Positions 12,090 through 24,619 of a stretch of 64,000 nucleotides of DNA are shown here, piece after piece; the first letter of the stretch is position 1, and each line of letters begins with the position of its first letter. The stretch lies in the NCBI GenBank assembly GCA_944474755.1, contig OX104118.1:74479865-74543864 (forward strand), given 5' to 3'. This DNA comes from Limnoperna fortunei. Taxonomy: Eukaryota > Mollusca > Bivalvia > Mytilida > Modiolidae. The notes under the pieces are model-generated. The model was given only the letters and a program-made list of their open reading frames with translations. It did no database searches and was not told the DNA's origin. A program made the translations under genes and the position numbers.

Positions 12090-14500
12090 TTTACCAATGT
12101 GTGTTGCTTCGTGGAATTTTATTTTAGTGTTAAAAAACTTGCCAGTCAAAATTGACAGCCAAGTTTGCGTTTGGTTGGTGGGTCAGCGTTCAAGTGAATC
12201 TTTGTGAAAAAAAAACAAAATGAGGAATCAATGCATGCATGACCTCAATAACAACAAACATGCAAAGTATCAATATCACATTGGCCAAGTCGTTTAGTAT
12301 ATTAAAAAGCAACAACGAAACAGAATTTTCTCCGGCATCCATGCTGGCCGACCACTTGACATCCAATGAAGGAATGACGGACATCTCTATACATTTCCAG
12401 CTTGTTTAATATATATTCACATGTATTTCTTGTTTTTAAAGTTATACCTCTTCTTGTTTAGTGGAATCAAAACAACAATAATATATGTAATCTGTTGACA
12501 ATTTAAGATGCAAAAACATTCCAATATAATTATATATACGTCATTAGTTACACCCGGTATCTCCCCTTTGTTAACAAGTTTGTGGTAAGTTTTGGCGATT
12601 GTTGCTTGTTGTGTTCATGTTTTCTGTTAGCCACGACTTTGTAATTCTCTTCTTGGCTTTGTACCCAGTATCTTCTGTATTCTTTCCATGTGATCAATAA
12701 CCATGCCTACTATTATGTCTAAACATGTAGGGTTTTATCCCATGTCTTAGATTAAAAATGCCTTTTTTTTATGTATACACATGTCTTAACATTTAAAAAC
12801 ACGCATTGAATATTGCATATTTGTGTGTTTTTAACCAATGATGTGTGACCTGCATTCCAGAATGTTTTCTTCAAACCTTGTCAACATGTACCTTCACTTA
12901 CTTTCTTCAAATTATCTAGAATAAATCTGCCTTCTGTTATAGAAATAACATACAGTATCAATCCATCTAATATAACTGATGCCATAAAATTAAAAATATT
13001 ATAAAGTCTAATAATTTATTCAATTACTATGACAACATAGTCAAAGGCAATAAGACAACTGTGTAAACTCCTGAAAAAGACCATTTTCAGTTAATAATTT
13101 TTATGGCATCAGGGGGGATCTTAAGCACTGTGGTTCCTTTTGAGAAACATATCACTTACTAAGTATATAATATTACCCTTAGTTCTTTGTTGGAAATGTG
13201 TGTATAAAAGTACATGTATCATAGCTTTGTGATGGAGCTGAAAGGTGTAGCATGTGTATATTGTCAGTTATAGTTTTTGCAAGTGATGGTTCTGTCAGAC
13301 TAATGTGTGCATTTACAATTTAACATTGGATAACACACAAACTGCTACATAAATACAACACAGTTAATGGTTATTAATGTTTATTTATATTTTATATTTT
13401 TATTAAGTTATTTATTTATTACTTATTATTACTATAATAAATTAGTTATCAGATATAAAAAAATCAAACACACTTTTTATGTGATTATAATTTTGAAAAA
13501 CCAAAATCAAAGTAATCTAAAAACCTAAATGACTTGTTTATGAAAACTTTACACCAAATATATGTACAAGCGGAATATAAAAAAATGCCAAATATAAATA
13601 CCAGCTAAATATTATAACGCCAAATATTCAATTATTGATTTTATGGGTTTTAACTGTGGTGACCAGTTTTTGGGGACTGAATGACAGAAAATTGGGCAAG
13701 TAACTGGTGAACTTAAGCATGGATATTGGTAGTACTGTGTACAGTACAGACACACTGACGTGCAGCAAACACAATCTAAATGTGTAACTGTGATCTATGT
13801 GTTTTAGGCCCACCTAGGGCCAAATAGAAATAAATGTAATAATTTAGAAACATGACAACTACACGTATTAATTGCAATAGTAAATATTCAACTTTAATCT
13901 AATTATTTAAATTTTTATAATCAACAATGGTGGAATTACAATTATCTCGTGTACTATCGTGTGTCATATTTAGGTCATCTGTTAACTCAAATTTTTTATT
14001 TGTTTTATATAAATACAAATTATACTTTATTTTAAAAAACACAAATTTGTTTAAATACATACTATAAAAGTACTTTAAAAACACTATAATGCCCATACTT
14101 CAGCTTACTAAAGAGCACATACCTTGTTGCTGCTAGCATTCAGTAATATTTACCAATTTGCATAATAGACTAGGTCATATGATTCATTCACCTGTTTAAC
14201 ACACAGGAATCTGTCAATTACTATTTTCAAACTTGATTCTAAAATTATAGTTTATAACATGATTTTATTTTACCAATAGGGCAGGCACATGTCACTCATA
14301 CTGCATGCTCATTTATTGGTTAGATGTAGGGTTCTCCATTTCAAAGAAACAAAATTCTTTGATGTGTAATTTAGAATCAAGTTGGAACAGACTCGTATAC
14401 ATGTATAGATTGACCTGACTGATTTCTCACTTCCTGTGACAATACAAGCAGTGAACTGTTGATGGGATCAACCTAGTATAACTGGCAAAATGACCATGTT
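12090..14500. other. Intergenic DNA downstream of the IAP gene, with a small palindromic MITE
   Basis: This lies 3' of the minus-strand IAP gene and probably includes its 3' UTR near 14503. At 12976-13112 an element of 137 bp has inverted ends CTGATGCCATAAAA and TTTTATGGCATCAG. Otherwise it is AT-rich with no recognised coding sequence. Confidence 0.4.
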
Positions 14501-14503
14501 ATT

Positions 14504-17500
14504 TTACCGCAAACTAACTTTAACAGTTCCTTTAATCTCTTTTCTGCAAACAGCACAGGTATTACATGCAGGCGCACACTGTGCACAGCATACTAAATGT
14601 CCGCATGGGAGAAATGTTATTGCTCTTTCTGCTTCACAACAAATGACACAGGAAATTTTCTCTTTGATTTCACGGTTTTGCTCCTCAAGTTTCTTTTTTG
14701 TTTCTGAAAAGAAGAGATGACAACATTTAGCTTATAAGTAAAAAAAACCTCAACACATACATGTATATAATACCTACATGTATTAACAATTATCGATTTT
14801 TGAACACTACATTTACATAACATGTTAAGCACAAAATTTACAAACCAACAAATAAGATTGCTGACCTACATTTCTGTCTTTATATACTAGTGGTTTTCTT
14901 AAGTTTTTCTTCTGCAACAATTGTATTATGTAGACTAACCTTCAGAAATTTGTGTTTTCTTTATCTTTTTCTCTGTCTCTTGTTGAGCAGGAATTCTAAC
15001 TTTTTCACCTTTAGTTTCCAAATCCTTGATAAAACGTTCAATTCCTTCACTTGTCAAACTGTCCAACCCTAAATAATTAGAAAATAGGTTGCATGAAAGA
15101 AGTAAATTACAATAATTTTTTACCCTACATGAACATAGGTCATAGTGCTGAAATCATTTCAATGTTTATTTATGTAGGGATACTAAAATTTTTTTTAGTC
15201 AGTAAATAGTTCTTAAACTATTTGTTACTGGTCTATTCTTGTGTTTATTATATAGCCACTTGGACTGGACTGAACAGAGTAGTTTTAAAATCCCAATTTG
15301 GAGTGGATCAAAAAGATTTCAAAGGTTTCAAACACCCCCTTGGACTGGATTGATCACCATTTTTATAAATGTGTTACTATGTCATGATGGTTATGTTTCA
15401 CAAAAAGCATTGTATTTATAGATGTGTTTTGAAGTAATAATTTCCTGGTTTATTGTCATTGTAAAATCTTTATCTGCTATGAATACCAAAATAAAACTAA
15501 CCATGATTTTGAAGCATACTATCTACGGCCTTTTTCACCACACGGGGCAGGTATCCTTTTTCAATTACATCCTGTGCAGCATTACAAAGAAGAGGATTTT
15601 TCTTAAGGACTGATGCAGGATAAGCTTCATGACTATCTCCATCAGATGTAAGGTCTGAAAGTACAAAGGGTTTTACATAAAGAAAAGTATTGCATAAAAG
15701 GGCCGAGTTAATCATTATGGTGATATTGACTGCCATTAAACATATAAATGTAACTAATAAGGTTTGTCAAAAAATGATAAACAACTTTTTCAGTTGAAAT
15801 GAAAAAAAAAAAAAAATTTCCATTCAATTCCATGTACAAACTATAATCCTTATAACTACATGTACTTGTACTAGTGTGGCATAATTTAGATAAAAAAAGT
15901 ACTAAAAATAATGAAAACCTGATTCACATATTAATTACAAACAACAGACCTGAAGAAAATAACACATAATATATTATACTGACCTGAATAAGTAACAGAA
16001 CCATCGGTCGTTGTACCATCTCGTGTGTCTGATTGAACCAAAGCTTCTTCCTTAAAATATTAGATGTATATACTTACAACAAAAACTGTTAACATTTATC
16101 AGGATTTACATAATTACACAGTGGACAATTTGTTCAATATTATGTATTAAGAGTATCTGATTGTATTCTACTGACCTTTTTATTATGATGATAAATGTAC
16201 AAATTCCTTCTAATTTCTACGGGACTTGTAACAAATCTTACAGTGGCATAACTAGACTAAATTGTGGATTCACAAAATTTTCACCAAATTTTGAAAACAA
16301 TGGTGCAATAAGGAGAGTTCTAAGGTGCTTGATTTAGTACTGAAAATGAACAGTTTTTTATTGCAGGGAAAACATACTGGTTTATAGATTGCAATTTTTG
16401 TTGTTGTCAAACTCGAATGGATACAGCCACATACTCGTGCATAGGCAGCTACGCTCCTGCATTGTACATGTTTTCGAATTCAGATGACAATTTATTATTC
16501 CAGCAGGGATTTTTAAAAGAATACATGTGCGCCATGGGTATACACATATATTTTAGCATGTTTAGCTGTAGCTTTTTTAAGAATGCACATTTGCCATCTA
16601 CATAAACCCATTTTAGCATGTTCATATATTGCTTCTTCCCAAGAATGCCAAGTGTATACACCTACTACAGCATGTTTAGCAGTTTTTCCAGAGAATGCCT
16701 TTGTCCATATTATGATAAGTAATACTGTTAAACAATTAATATGTGTTTCACTGTTGTGATCCAAGATTTAATGGCAATGAAAATATATTTCCCTTTAATG
16801 AAACCTAAATTTCAGGCTGTGTTGTCATAATCATATATATGATGTCAGGCTTCAGAGATCTAGTTTACAAAAATTTATTTATTACTGAACTTTACAAGAA
16901 GTTTGGATAACTTTTAAAATACAAATCACTTAAACATTAGTTTGGTTTAATTTTAAACTTACAAAACCATGACAATTTCTTTGGTACACTTAAATTTGGT
17001 AAACCTGTTGGAAAACGGTGAAACAAGGATAATTATAGTCAAAATACAATGTCCTGTCAGGTGTTTTCTACCTATTGCTCAATCTATTTCAAAAATAGAT
17101 AACAGCTGTTTAGAAAACTGCTTCAATCTGTTTTCTTTAAAGCTCTTAATCAGAAAGAGCTGGACTTTTAAATTGCAGCTATTAATGCATGACTCAGGTA
17201 ACTTCAAACTTCTAGTCTGGAAGATAGTTATAGTGTACAATGTAAATGGAACATGTTAGAAGTTTCAAGTTACCTGAGTTATGCATGAGTAGCTGCAATT
17301 TAAATGTCCAAGCTATCACTTATGAAGAGCTTTAAAGAAGACAGATTGAAGCAGTTTTCTAAACAGCTGTTATCTGTATTAAGAATTGGTTGACATTGTA
17401 TGTTGACTATAAATGACCTACCAGTTGAACTTTTCTGACAGCTTCCTGAACTGCGTCAATAAATGCTTGGCCTTTTTTTATCTTCATATACTGACAGTTA

Positions 17501-19100
17501 GGGGACCAACGACAATGCTCAACATAAGGATCGTCATCTTCTTCCCAATTTCTTAAACCAATACCGCAATGGAAACAACGAACAAAGTCGTGGTCTCCTG
17601 TAAAAAGATTTTATTTTTATGTAATCTGAGTAAATTTTGAATTTGGGAAGATCCTAACTGAGCAAAACTTCATAAATACATAAATTAGAACTGCTAATGA
17701 GTGTTATCATTAAACATTAACTTGTATGTGTATGTATAAAAACTAGTATTGCGTTTTCTTAAAAAACAAAAGAAACCGGAACTGGTGTAGGAAATAAAAA
17801 AAAACAATTGAAAACACTCAAATTTGTGAATGTGCAGGGTTTTTAATAAATTGTAACTCTAAAGATTATAATTGTTCATCATATGTCGCATGAATTTCCT
17901 GATTTAAAATAAAATATTTTCCTGGTACATGATTTTACAGCTATTAATGACTTCACAGTAAAATTTACAAATTTAAATGTTAAAGTACAGTGATTTATTT
18001 CCTGTCTTCTAAATGTTTTTCCATTAACTATGTCAATTTTTAAATCCAGGTAATTCCAGGACAGGTGTAGTTTCATAATTTATTGATTATATATTTGTCT
18101 GCATTATAATTATGGGGAGTTCTCAAATATTTTTTTTAATTATAATAACCACACATGTACTACATGTACTAGTACATGATGTAAATTCACATAGTGTTAA
18201 ATAGTATATTAAAAAAGAATTATGTAAAAATCCAAACTCAACTGACCCGTTCAAATTCTCTTGAATAAGTTAAGTCTTCATAAAAACATTGTCCAGGAAA
18301 AGCAGTTTTTTATAAGAAGGCTAGATACAGAAGTTGCTTTCTTTTTTCCTACAGATCGAGTTTTTTTAATTTTCTGTCTACCTTTAGCTTCATGCTATTC
18401 TTTCCTGGACAAGCTAAGAAATTCTAAAATTATAATTTCCACCCCACCTAGTAACTGAATGCATGTACATACTTATTCCAAAAAATCCAGCTTCACTCAT
18501 CAACTCTGTATTTCTAATAGAAGCTGTGGAATATGCATATGATTGCACTCGTTGAGCAACAGTTTTGTAATCTGGATATTTTGAGTTTTGAAGTTGCATT
18601 ATTCTGTTTTGGGGGTTACTTGTATGCGATGCAGGTCTGTTAAACACAAAGGATGGATTTGGACTGTTCAGTGAAAGACTACTCAGACTAGGAAGTCCAT
18701 GATCGGTACTTATACGTGAATTAGATCCATTATAAGAATAACTTTGATTTGAAGTATCATCACTATTATTACGGTGTGAAAAATTATATCCTTGACTACT
18801 GTAAGAACTCTGAAGAACAGGTGATGTCAAAGTATTTGCTGACACTAAAGTACTATTCCTATAAAAATCACTATTCAGAATGTTAGATGCTCTCTGATAG
18901 GGCACTGAACTGTCTGAAGGATGACACAGTGTTCTAGAATTATCTCCATTCCTCAAATTGTCTCTCGAAAAACTAGTTACGACATTTGTGGGAGATCTAG
19001 AGCTATAGCTGGTCTGACTAGGTGAATATCCATGCCACTGTGAACCACTGTGGAGTCCAGCTCCTGGTGGTGGCAGACTGTCAACTTCAATATCTGACAT
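14504..19100 (-). CDS. Inhibitor of apoptosis protein (BIR-UBA-RING), six exons, complete
   Basis: Coding exons on the minus strand are 19100-18473, 17597-17422, 16050-15984, 15654-15502, 15068-14940 and 14703-14504, all with AG/GT borders and matching phases, giving 450 residues. An acceptor at about 19110 puts a non-coding exon further 5', probably at 19546 and above. Residues 1-170 are a Ser/Asn/Tyr-rich, probably disordered leader. A single BIR covers about 173-246 with zinc ligands C217, C220, H237 and C244 in canonical spacing, and Trp at 227 and 240, the pair that forms the IAP-binding-motif groove in XIAP BIR3. Residues 308-341 resemble a UBA helix bundle. The RING (403-437) has CVIC, PCGH, CAQC and CAVC. 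The family binds caspases or IBM proteins and ubiquitinates them in the cytosol. The domain order fits BIRC2/3/7/XIAP-like proteins with fewer BIRs and no CARD; the exact orthologue is uncertain. Confidence 0.92.
16500..16700. repeat. Three degenerate units of about 55-60 bp
   Basis: In the intron between coding exons 2 and 3 of the IAP gene, the motif TTAGCATGTT recurs near 16553, 16613 and 16667, each followed by GC...TTTT...AGAATGC. The units are diverged and non-coding. Confidence 0.5.
17035..17410. repeat. Fold-back element inside an IAP intron
   Basis: Two arms of roughly 150-180 bp form an inverted repeat: outer ends ATAGTCAAAATACAATGTC and GACATTGTATGTTGACTAT, then ATAACAGCTGTTTAGAAAAC paired with its complement near 17350, and CTCAGGTAACTT near 17195 paired with AAGTTACCTGAG near 17268. 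A spacer of about 40 bp separates them. The right end is about 6 bases from the donor of coding exon 2, so the transcript would carry a long hairpin right after the splice site. Confidence 0.85.
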
Positions 19101-19619
19101 TGTATTTACCTGAAAATAACAAGTAAATAATTAAAAATGGGTTATTGTATCAATTACACTACAACAATTGAACATCAATTGTTCTATATTAATTAAATTA
19201 GCTAAATACATATAACGATGCTGTGAAGAATGTCCAAACAATGTCGGATTAAATGACAGATACTTGCATGATGTTTTTCAAAATAAAGAATAATAGAACT
19301 TTCATATGATCATACGAACAACATTGCTTTATAGTCCGAGAATCCTCTGCCGTCCAATCCTTTAAAAAAAAATTTTTTTGCGTGGGACGTCAGAGAGCTC
19401 TCCATAAGCAAAACAGCCGATTTTGCGACACCAGTCTGGGTCGGCACATTTCATCGTGTCAGATTTAATAAAACATTTTCATCCAGTTAATCTATATATA
19501 ATTCGCCTCTTTAGATATTTTTCTCTACTAATATAATCATCTTACCTTCAATCAAGCTGATTTAAGTCCATTTCTAAGCTCATTTCCATCGATACCCTTA
19601 CATTCCTACATTTCACTTT

Positions 19620-21336
19620 CATTTTGAACAAAAAAGTCACATGACAACAATGTGACTTAAATCCAGTGCTTAAATTAGTTTGATTGAATGTATGATGATT
19701 ATATTCCTATAATTTTTTGTATTTAGTGTAAAATGAAAATGCATTACAAAAAATAAAATGTACGATTAAAGAAATTAAAATTCCATTGTTGTTTCATTAC
19801 TACATGTAATACTTGATTGCATTTGATTAGCGAAATGATGAAGCCCGCTTATACTAATAATCATTACGATTTTTTTTTTAGAACAACTATACTCTTAACC
19901 AGTTCTGTGTACATGTACAGTCACTTAAAATGTTAATTTTTTCCACATTGTCTCTTTCCTGAAACGAATCACGAACATCCAAGCAACACTAATGTGCTAT
20001 CAACTTTGGAGGCAAGATTATAGGTTTGCCAAACATGCCAAAAGTGATGAATCTGAATCTACTGATAGGTACTTGTACCGAGTTTTGCAGAAAATTAAAA
20101 GAATTGAAATTTTATTGTTAATCCAGTGTTCTTGAATATATGTATAAATATATGTGATTGCATTGCCAGTGTAATTATTTATTTTCAAGTATTCAGTCTA
20201 ATCAGGGACATTTTAGTACATTTATAGTAAGTATAATATAAGCTGTACTTTAGTATATATATAATGTCGCTGGTCTAATTATTTGTTTTCAGATTTGTTC
20301 CCATGCAAGTCCAGCCGGTGTCTGAGCAAAACTTATCGATAGCACGGAAGTGAAGGAATCCTCCATATCATCGCATCATATCATTTATAATCATTGTTGA
20401 CAATTTGCAAAATCGCAAAACACAATGTAAAACAGTGACAATAGTATCCCTTATCGCTTTCCATACTGTTTGTTCAAAAATTCAAAATGGCCGACTCATC
20501 ACCCATTTACATACTATAATGATTTATATCCTTGATGGTTTTCAATATCTTTTATAAGAATAAATGGTTATATAGAAAACAATTTATTTCTGTACAATCT
20601 ATTATATTCACTTGCCAACGTATTAACTTAATACCTTATCTCATTTCGATTGTTCACAAATCTATCCGGAGCCCATGTTTCGTATATTTTTTAAAATCAT
20701 TGTTTGTTAAAAATTTGGATTGAAGAATTCATTTAAACAATGTTTTCTCAGTTTTTGTTTAACTTTTTGAAACAATAATGCTACTACTAACCTGTACAGC
20801 TGTTGGAAAATTTTGCGTGGCAACTAATTATGAGCGAACTGCGTTTGATGACCTTACTACGTCTTTGATCTAAAAATAACTATTGGTTTTCACTTATCTA
20901 AAATTAGATACTTCCAATAGAAATACCCTTTGGCTATTTTAAGATATTCGGAATATGCCAGGGACCCGGTTAGTTAGGTCAATAAGCGGAAAGAAAGTCA
21001 TTGGGAAAAAAGTAACAGTTTGCTTAAAATGAGACCCAGGAAAAAAAATTACAATACAAAAATTCACAGTCCTCGAATAAAAGTCACAATTAAATAAGTT
21101 GTCTTGGAAATATGTTGTCATAATATGAATATTTTTATGTTTATTATAATTATAGTCATGTTTTTATGTAATACTTATTTATTACATATTTAATACCATT
21201 AATAAAAATTGTATTTAAAGTCCATCAAAATCCAGAAAACAATTGGCAGTTCTTTGCTGCTTTGACAGTAAATATCAGAGACATATACACATAGTTATTC
21301 CATGTAATTCAACGTATCTGATACTATGCTTAGGTC
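19620..21336. other. Intergenic DNA upstream of the IAP gene
   Basis: AT-rich, with short frames only. It should contain the IAP promoter, near 19550-19700 if the 5' exon inferred at 19546 is right. I could not identify a core promoter element with confidence. Confidence 0.35.
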
Positions 21337-21338
21337 TA

Positions 21339-21742
21339 TCAGTGGCGATTCATGTCAAAATTGAGATAGTTTCATCTAGATGGTTTTTCCATCTAGATGA
21401 ATTTCAAAAGCATCTAGATGGTATTGTAAAGCATCTAGATGCGTGTAAAAGGCATCTTATCATCTAGATACATGATTTTGTTTCATCTATAGCTAAATGG
21501 TTTTGAAACTCATCTAGATACTTTTGAAAAGATCTAGATGGTTTTGAAACGCATCTAGATACTTTTAAAAAGCATGTATATGGTTTTCTGTAGAGTTTCA
21601 TCTAGATGCAGATGAATACATCTACATGGACATTGGGTTCATCTAGATACTTTTAACACACATCTAGATGCTTTTAATACACATCTAGATAGAAAAACCA
21701 TCTAGATGAAACCATCTCAATTTTGACATGAATCGCCACTGA
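21339..21742. mobile_element. MITE with TA duplication and CATCTAGATG-repeat interior
   Basis: The ends TCAGTGGCGATTCATGTC and GACATGAATCGCCACTGA are perfect inverted repeats that extend about 45 bp inwards with one mismatch. TA flanks both sides (21337-21338 and 21743-21744). The interior is a series of about 20-22-bp units built on the palindrome CATCTAGATG followed by a GTTTTGAAA-like spacer, roughly 15 units, some degenerate. TA duplications point to Tc1/mariner-like mobilisation. No coding capacity. Confidence 0.85.
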
Positions 21743-21744
21743 TA

Positions 21745-22778
21745 TTGGTCACAAGTCATGTATTTATATAAAGGCCTTCAGAAATGGCAATGAGAAATAA
21801 ATACACAGTTTTAAAAAAACTTGTTATGTTTTTGGTTTGTTTGTTTTGTATATATGGTGTTTAACTGGCGCCACTTTAAGCTAGTTTTCAGCTATAAACA
21901 ACTAGCTTTGAAGAAAACTCATTGACAAATTATTTTCTTTATATATTAAATGAATACAGTTTACATATACAAAACGCCATTTTAAGATCGAATGGTCTTG
22001 AAACAATAATTAGTTGTTGAATTAACAGTTGATTCGCCAGAAACAATATAACGGAGAATAAAAATGTTACAAATAGCTGAAAATTTTACGTTTTTATCCT
22101 ATAAAGTAACATCTTAATTAAACTTGACGAATCATCATGACGAGTTTAGTAATCATGACGTTAAAGCTGCAATTTAGTTACATAAGAAAGTTATTAAAGA
22201 TGAAGTAATTATTTTGAAAAAAATGTTGAAAACAAAGAAAATTATATATGTTAGTATATAATGTCCCTGTTGGCGGAAACTAATCACAAGAAATTTCGGT
22301 TTCTCCATATTACCGAGAAGAAATATATATAAAAAAACTGAAAATATAATAATATGGAGAAATGTTTAAAATCGTTAGTTATCGAAAAAAAGATTTACGA
22401 CTAGTTTCGGAAGGTAAATTATTTAAGTAAAACTTACGTATACAATTTTAAAACGGATTCTATATGTAAATATGTACTGAACATATTGTTTACATGTCTA
22501 TATATATATATATACGAGTGTGGATTTACGTTATTTATAATGCTGACTCATCTGTTTTTTTATGAAGCGAAAATACTCACCAGTTTATTTATCAGGCATA
22601 TTTATATGTCTCTGGTTTATTTGAAACATTTTGGGAACTTATTTTTAATAGCTCGAAAGCAGACAAGTCCAATTTGGTTTAAAACGTAAATCAACTGGGT
22701 TACGGTGTTTTCTCGACATGAAAAAAGTAATCATCCTTGTTTATACTTAATTTTATCTAACATTTATGATTCAAAATG
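21745..22778. other. Intergenic DNA, no gene seen
   Basis: AT-rich, including a short (TA)n run at 22499-22514. A stretch at 21850-21900 (GTGTTTAACTGG...CAGCTATAAA) faintly recalls the SINE 3' domain but is too diverged to call. Confidence 0.35.
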
Positions 22779-23216
22779 TATTATAGAGTGGAGTCTTAGA
22801 GTAGAGTCATGAAGTGGAGTCTTAAGAGAAATTTGTAGTCGATTTTGGAGTGAAAATTTGGAGATCATCGATTTAAATTTGAATAAAATCTCAGCCAATA
22901 ACACAATAATCTTTTTACAGTCTTACACCTAAATTATATTCGGCTCTTTGTTATATTAATTTCCATTGAATTAATAAGTTTCCAAAAATCAAAGTTTCAT
23001 ACAAGTTTCATGACGGTAGAATAAGAAAGAACATATTATTTGCATGATGTCATCATGATGATACTACAGTGATCTATAGTAGTTGTCACTAGCAAAAATT
23101 ATAATTGAACTTCACAGTCATACATCTTGTGTTAACAAATGATACTGATAAGCCCCATCTTTTTAATGCGGATTTTTTAGGTTTAGATGTAAGACTGCAC
23201 AAAGATTAACGTGTAA

Positions 23217-23680
23217 TTATAGCCAGGATTTTATTAAAATTTAATATTTTATTGGTATCTTTGACGACATTTTTTTTGCAACCACTGGGTCGATGCCTCT
23301 GCTGGTGGACTGTTAGTCCCCGAGGGTATCACCAGCCCAGTAGTCACACTTCGGTGCTGACAGGATAATCATTGATTCTAACAGTGATAAAGTCATTGTC
23401 TAAATTTACTGACTAGAAATTTAACAAAATATTTTAATTCTAAGGTTTTTTTTCTATTTAAGGTGTAGATAGCCTTAGCCGGATTTGATATAACGTTTTG
23501 GAATTTTGGTGATAAAAGCTCTACTACATCTTAATCATTTGGAATATTTTACATATTGTCTGGATTTGAGCGCCACTGATGAGTCTTGATTAGACGAAAC
23601 GCGCATCTGGCGAAGAAAAATTTTTTGTTAACCTTGGTACTTTGACGACATTTTATTTAAATCCGTGATTTATAAAAATT
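23217..23680 (+). mobile_element. Abundant bivalve repeat carrying a hammerhead motif, about one unit plus an overlap
   Basis: Segments TTGGTATCTTTGACGACATT (23252) and TTGGTACTTTGACGACATT (23633) are direct copies about 380 bp apart. Between them lie CCACTGGGTCGATGCCTC, a GC-rich CCCCGAGGGTATCACC stretch, TAGCCGGATTTG and the hammerhead core. A unit plus a partial repeat of its end fits a head-to-tail origin through a circular or multimeric RNA. I recall this sequence family from mussel genomes; it encodes no protein here. Confidence 0.7.
23571..23612 (+). ncRNA. Hammerhead ribozyme motif, type I, slightly degenerate
   Basis: All core parts are present in order. The 5' side of stem I is CGCCA (23571-23575), and the core box CTGATGA is at 23576-23582. 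Stem II is GTCT with AGAC around a five-base loop. GAAA is at 23596-23599, with a minimal stem III around loop GCGC. The cleavage triplet is ATC (23605-23607), and the 3' side of stem I is TGGCG (23608-23612), pairing fully with CGCCA. One stem III pair (C23600 with A23605) is mismatched, where the usual family sequence would have GTC. The short stem III is typical of hammerheads in metazoan retroelements and small retrozyme-like repeats. Confidence 0.8.
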
Positions 23681-23778
23681 ATTATCACTCTTAAAATTGA
23701 CTCCAAATTTTCACTCCAAATCTCCAGATTCCGCTCTAAGACTCCAACTACACTTCAAGACTAAACTCTGTAAAATAC

Positions 23779-24619
23779 ATGGTGCCTATTTATGAGCATT
23801 ATATATTTAGACACACCTTACAAATAGTTAAAACGACAGAAATTACCTTATTTCATTGAAACAAGCCTAACACTCTATAATCCAATTCTTGTTTAAAAGC
23901 AATATATCTCCAGAATTGCGCAGGTTAAGCAACTCGGCTTGTTCGCAATTTTGCAATAGCTGTAAAATTAATTTTGAAACAATTATTCCCATTTCGCCTT
24001 AGTCTTTGTTTAATGTACATGTAGTTGTATTGTGTTTTTTTTTCATTCGAATCGATCAAATTATATATGTTTATTATTTTCATTGATTGTAAATCGCTCA
24101 GCGTTTTGGCACCTTTAATTGGTTTGATAAAATATCTTGTTCTTGTTCTTAAATATCTCGTTCTTGTTTAACTAAGATGAAATGGAAAATTGGTGTAAAC
24201 ATCCTATTTGAGATTATTTATGGTTAGTATAGCAATAAACTTACGTCTGCTTTGTTGTTTTTATATTGTTAATTATTTTATTTTGTTTAGTATAATTTTA
24301 TTTTATTTTCGCATATCTATTTTTGCAAACAATTTTTATTGATTTTCCGTTTTCTAGATTTTGTGTTTGTTGCTTTCAGGCGGGATAAAAAAATAATTAA
24401 AAAGCTAAATAGTTATAGACATAAAAAGGAATATATATTGCTTAAATACTCTTTATAACATTATATATTATCAAGGTAACAATGAATGAGCATAATTTAA
24501 CAATAAAGTATTAAATAACAAATTAAGCAAAGGTAAGTAGTTTACAGCTCTTAATGTTGACACATTTTGATCATAGTTAAGCTACAGTCTGCATCTCCAT
24601 ATTCAATAAAGTTTTTTTA
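23779..24619. other. Intergenic DNA, no gene seen
   Basis: AT-rich sequence between the fold-back element and a MULE pseudogene. No terminal repeat of the MULE could be placed here by eye. Confidence 0.35.

Larger units (their letters stand above)
22779..23778. mobile_element. Fold-back element with GGAGTCTTA-repeat arms
   Basis: The left arm (22779-22870) holds repeated GGAGTCTTAGAG/GGAGTCTTAAGAG and ends TTTTGGAGTGAAAATTTGGAG. The right arm (23690-23778) is the complement: CTCCAAATTTTCACTCCAAA followed by CTCTAAGACTCC and TCAAGACT. The interior holds the hammerhead-bearing repeat. Confidence 0.65.
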
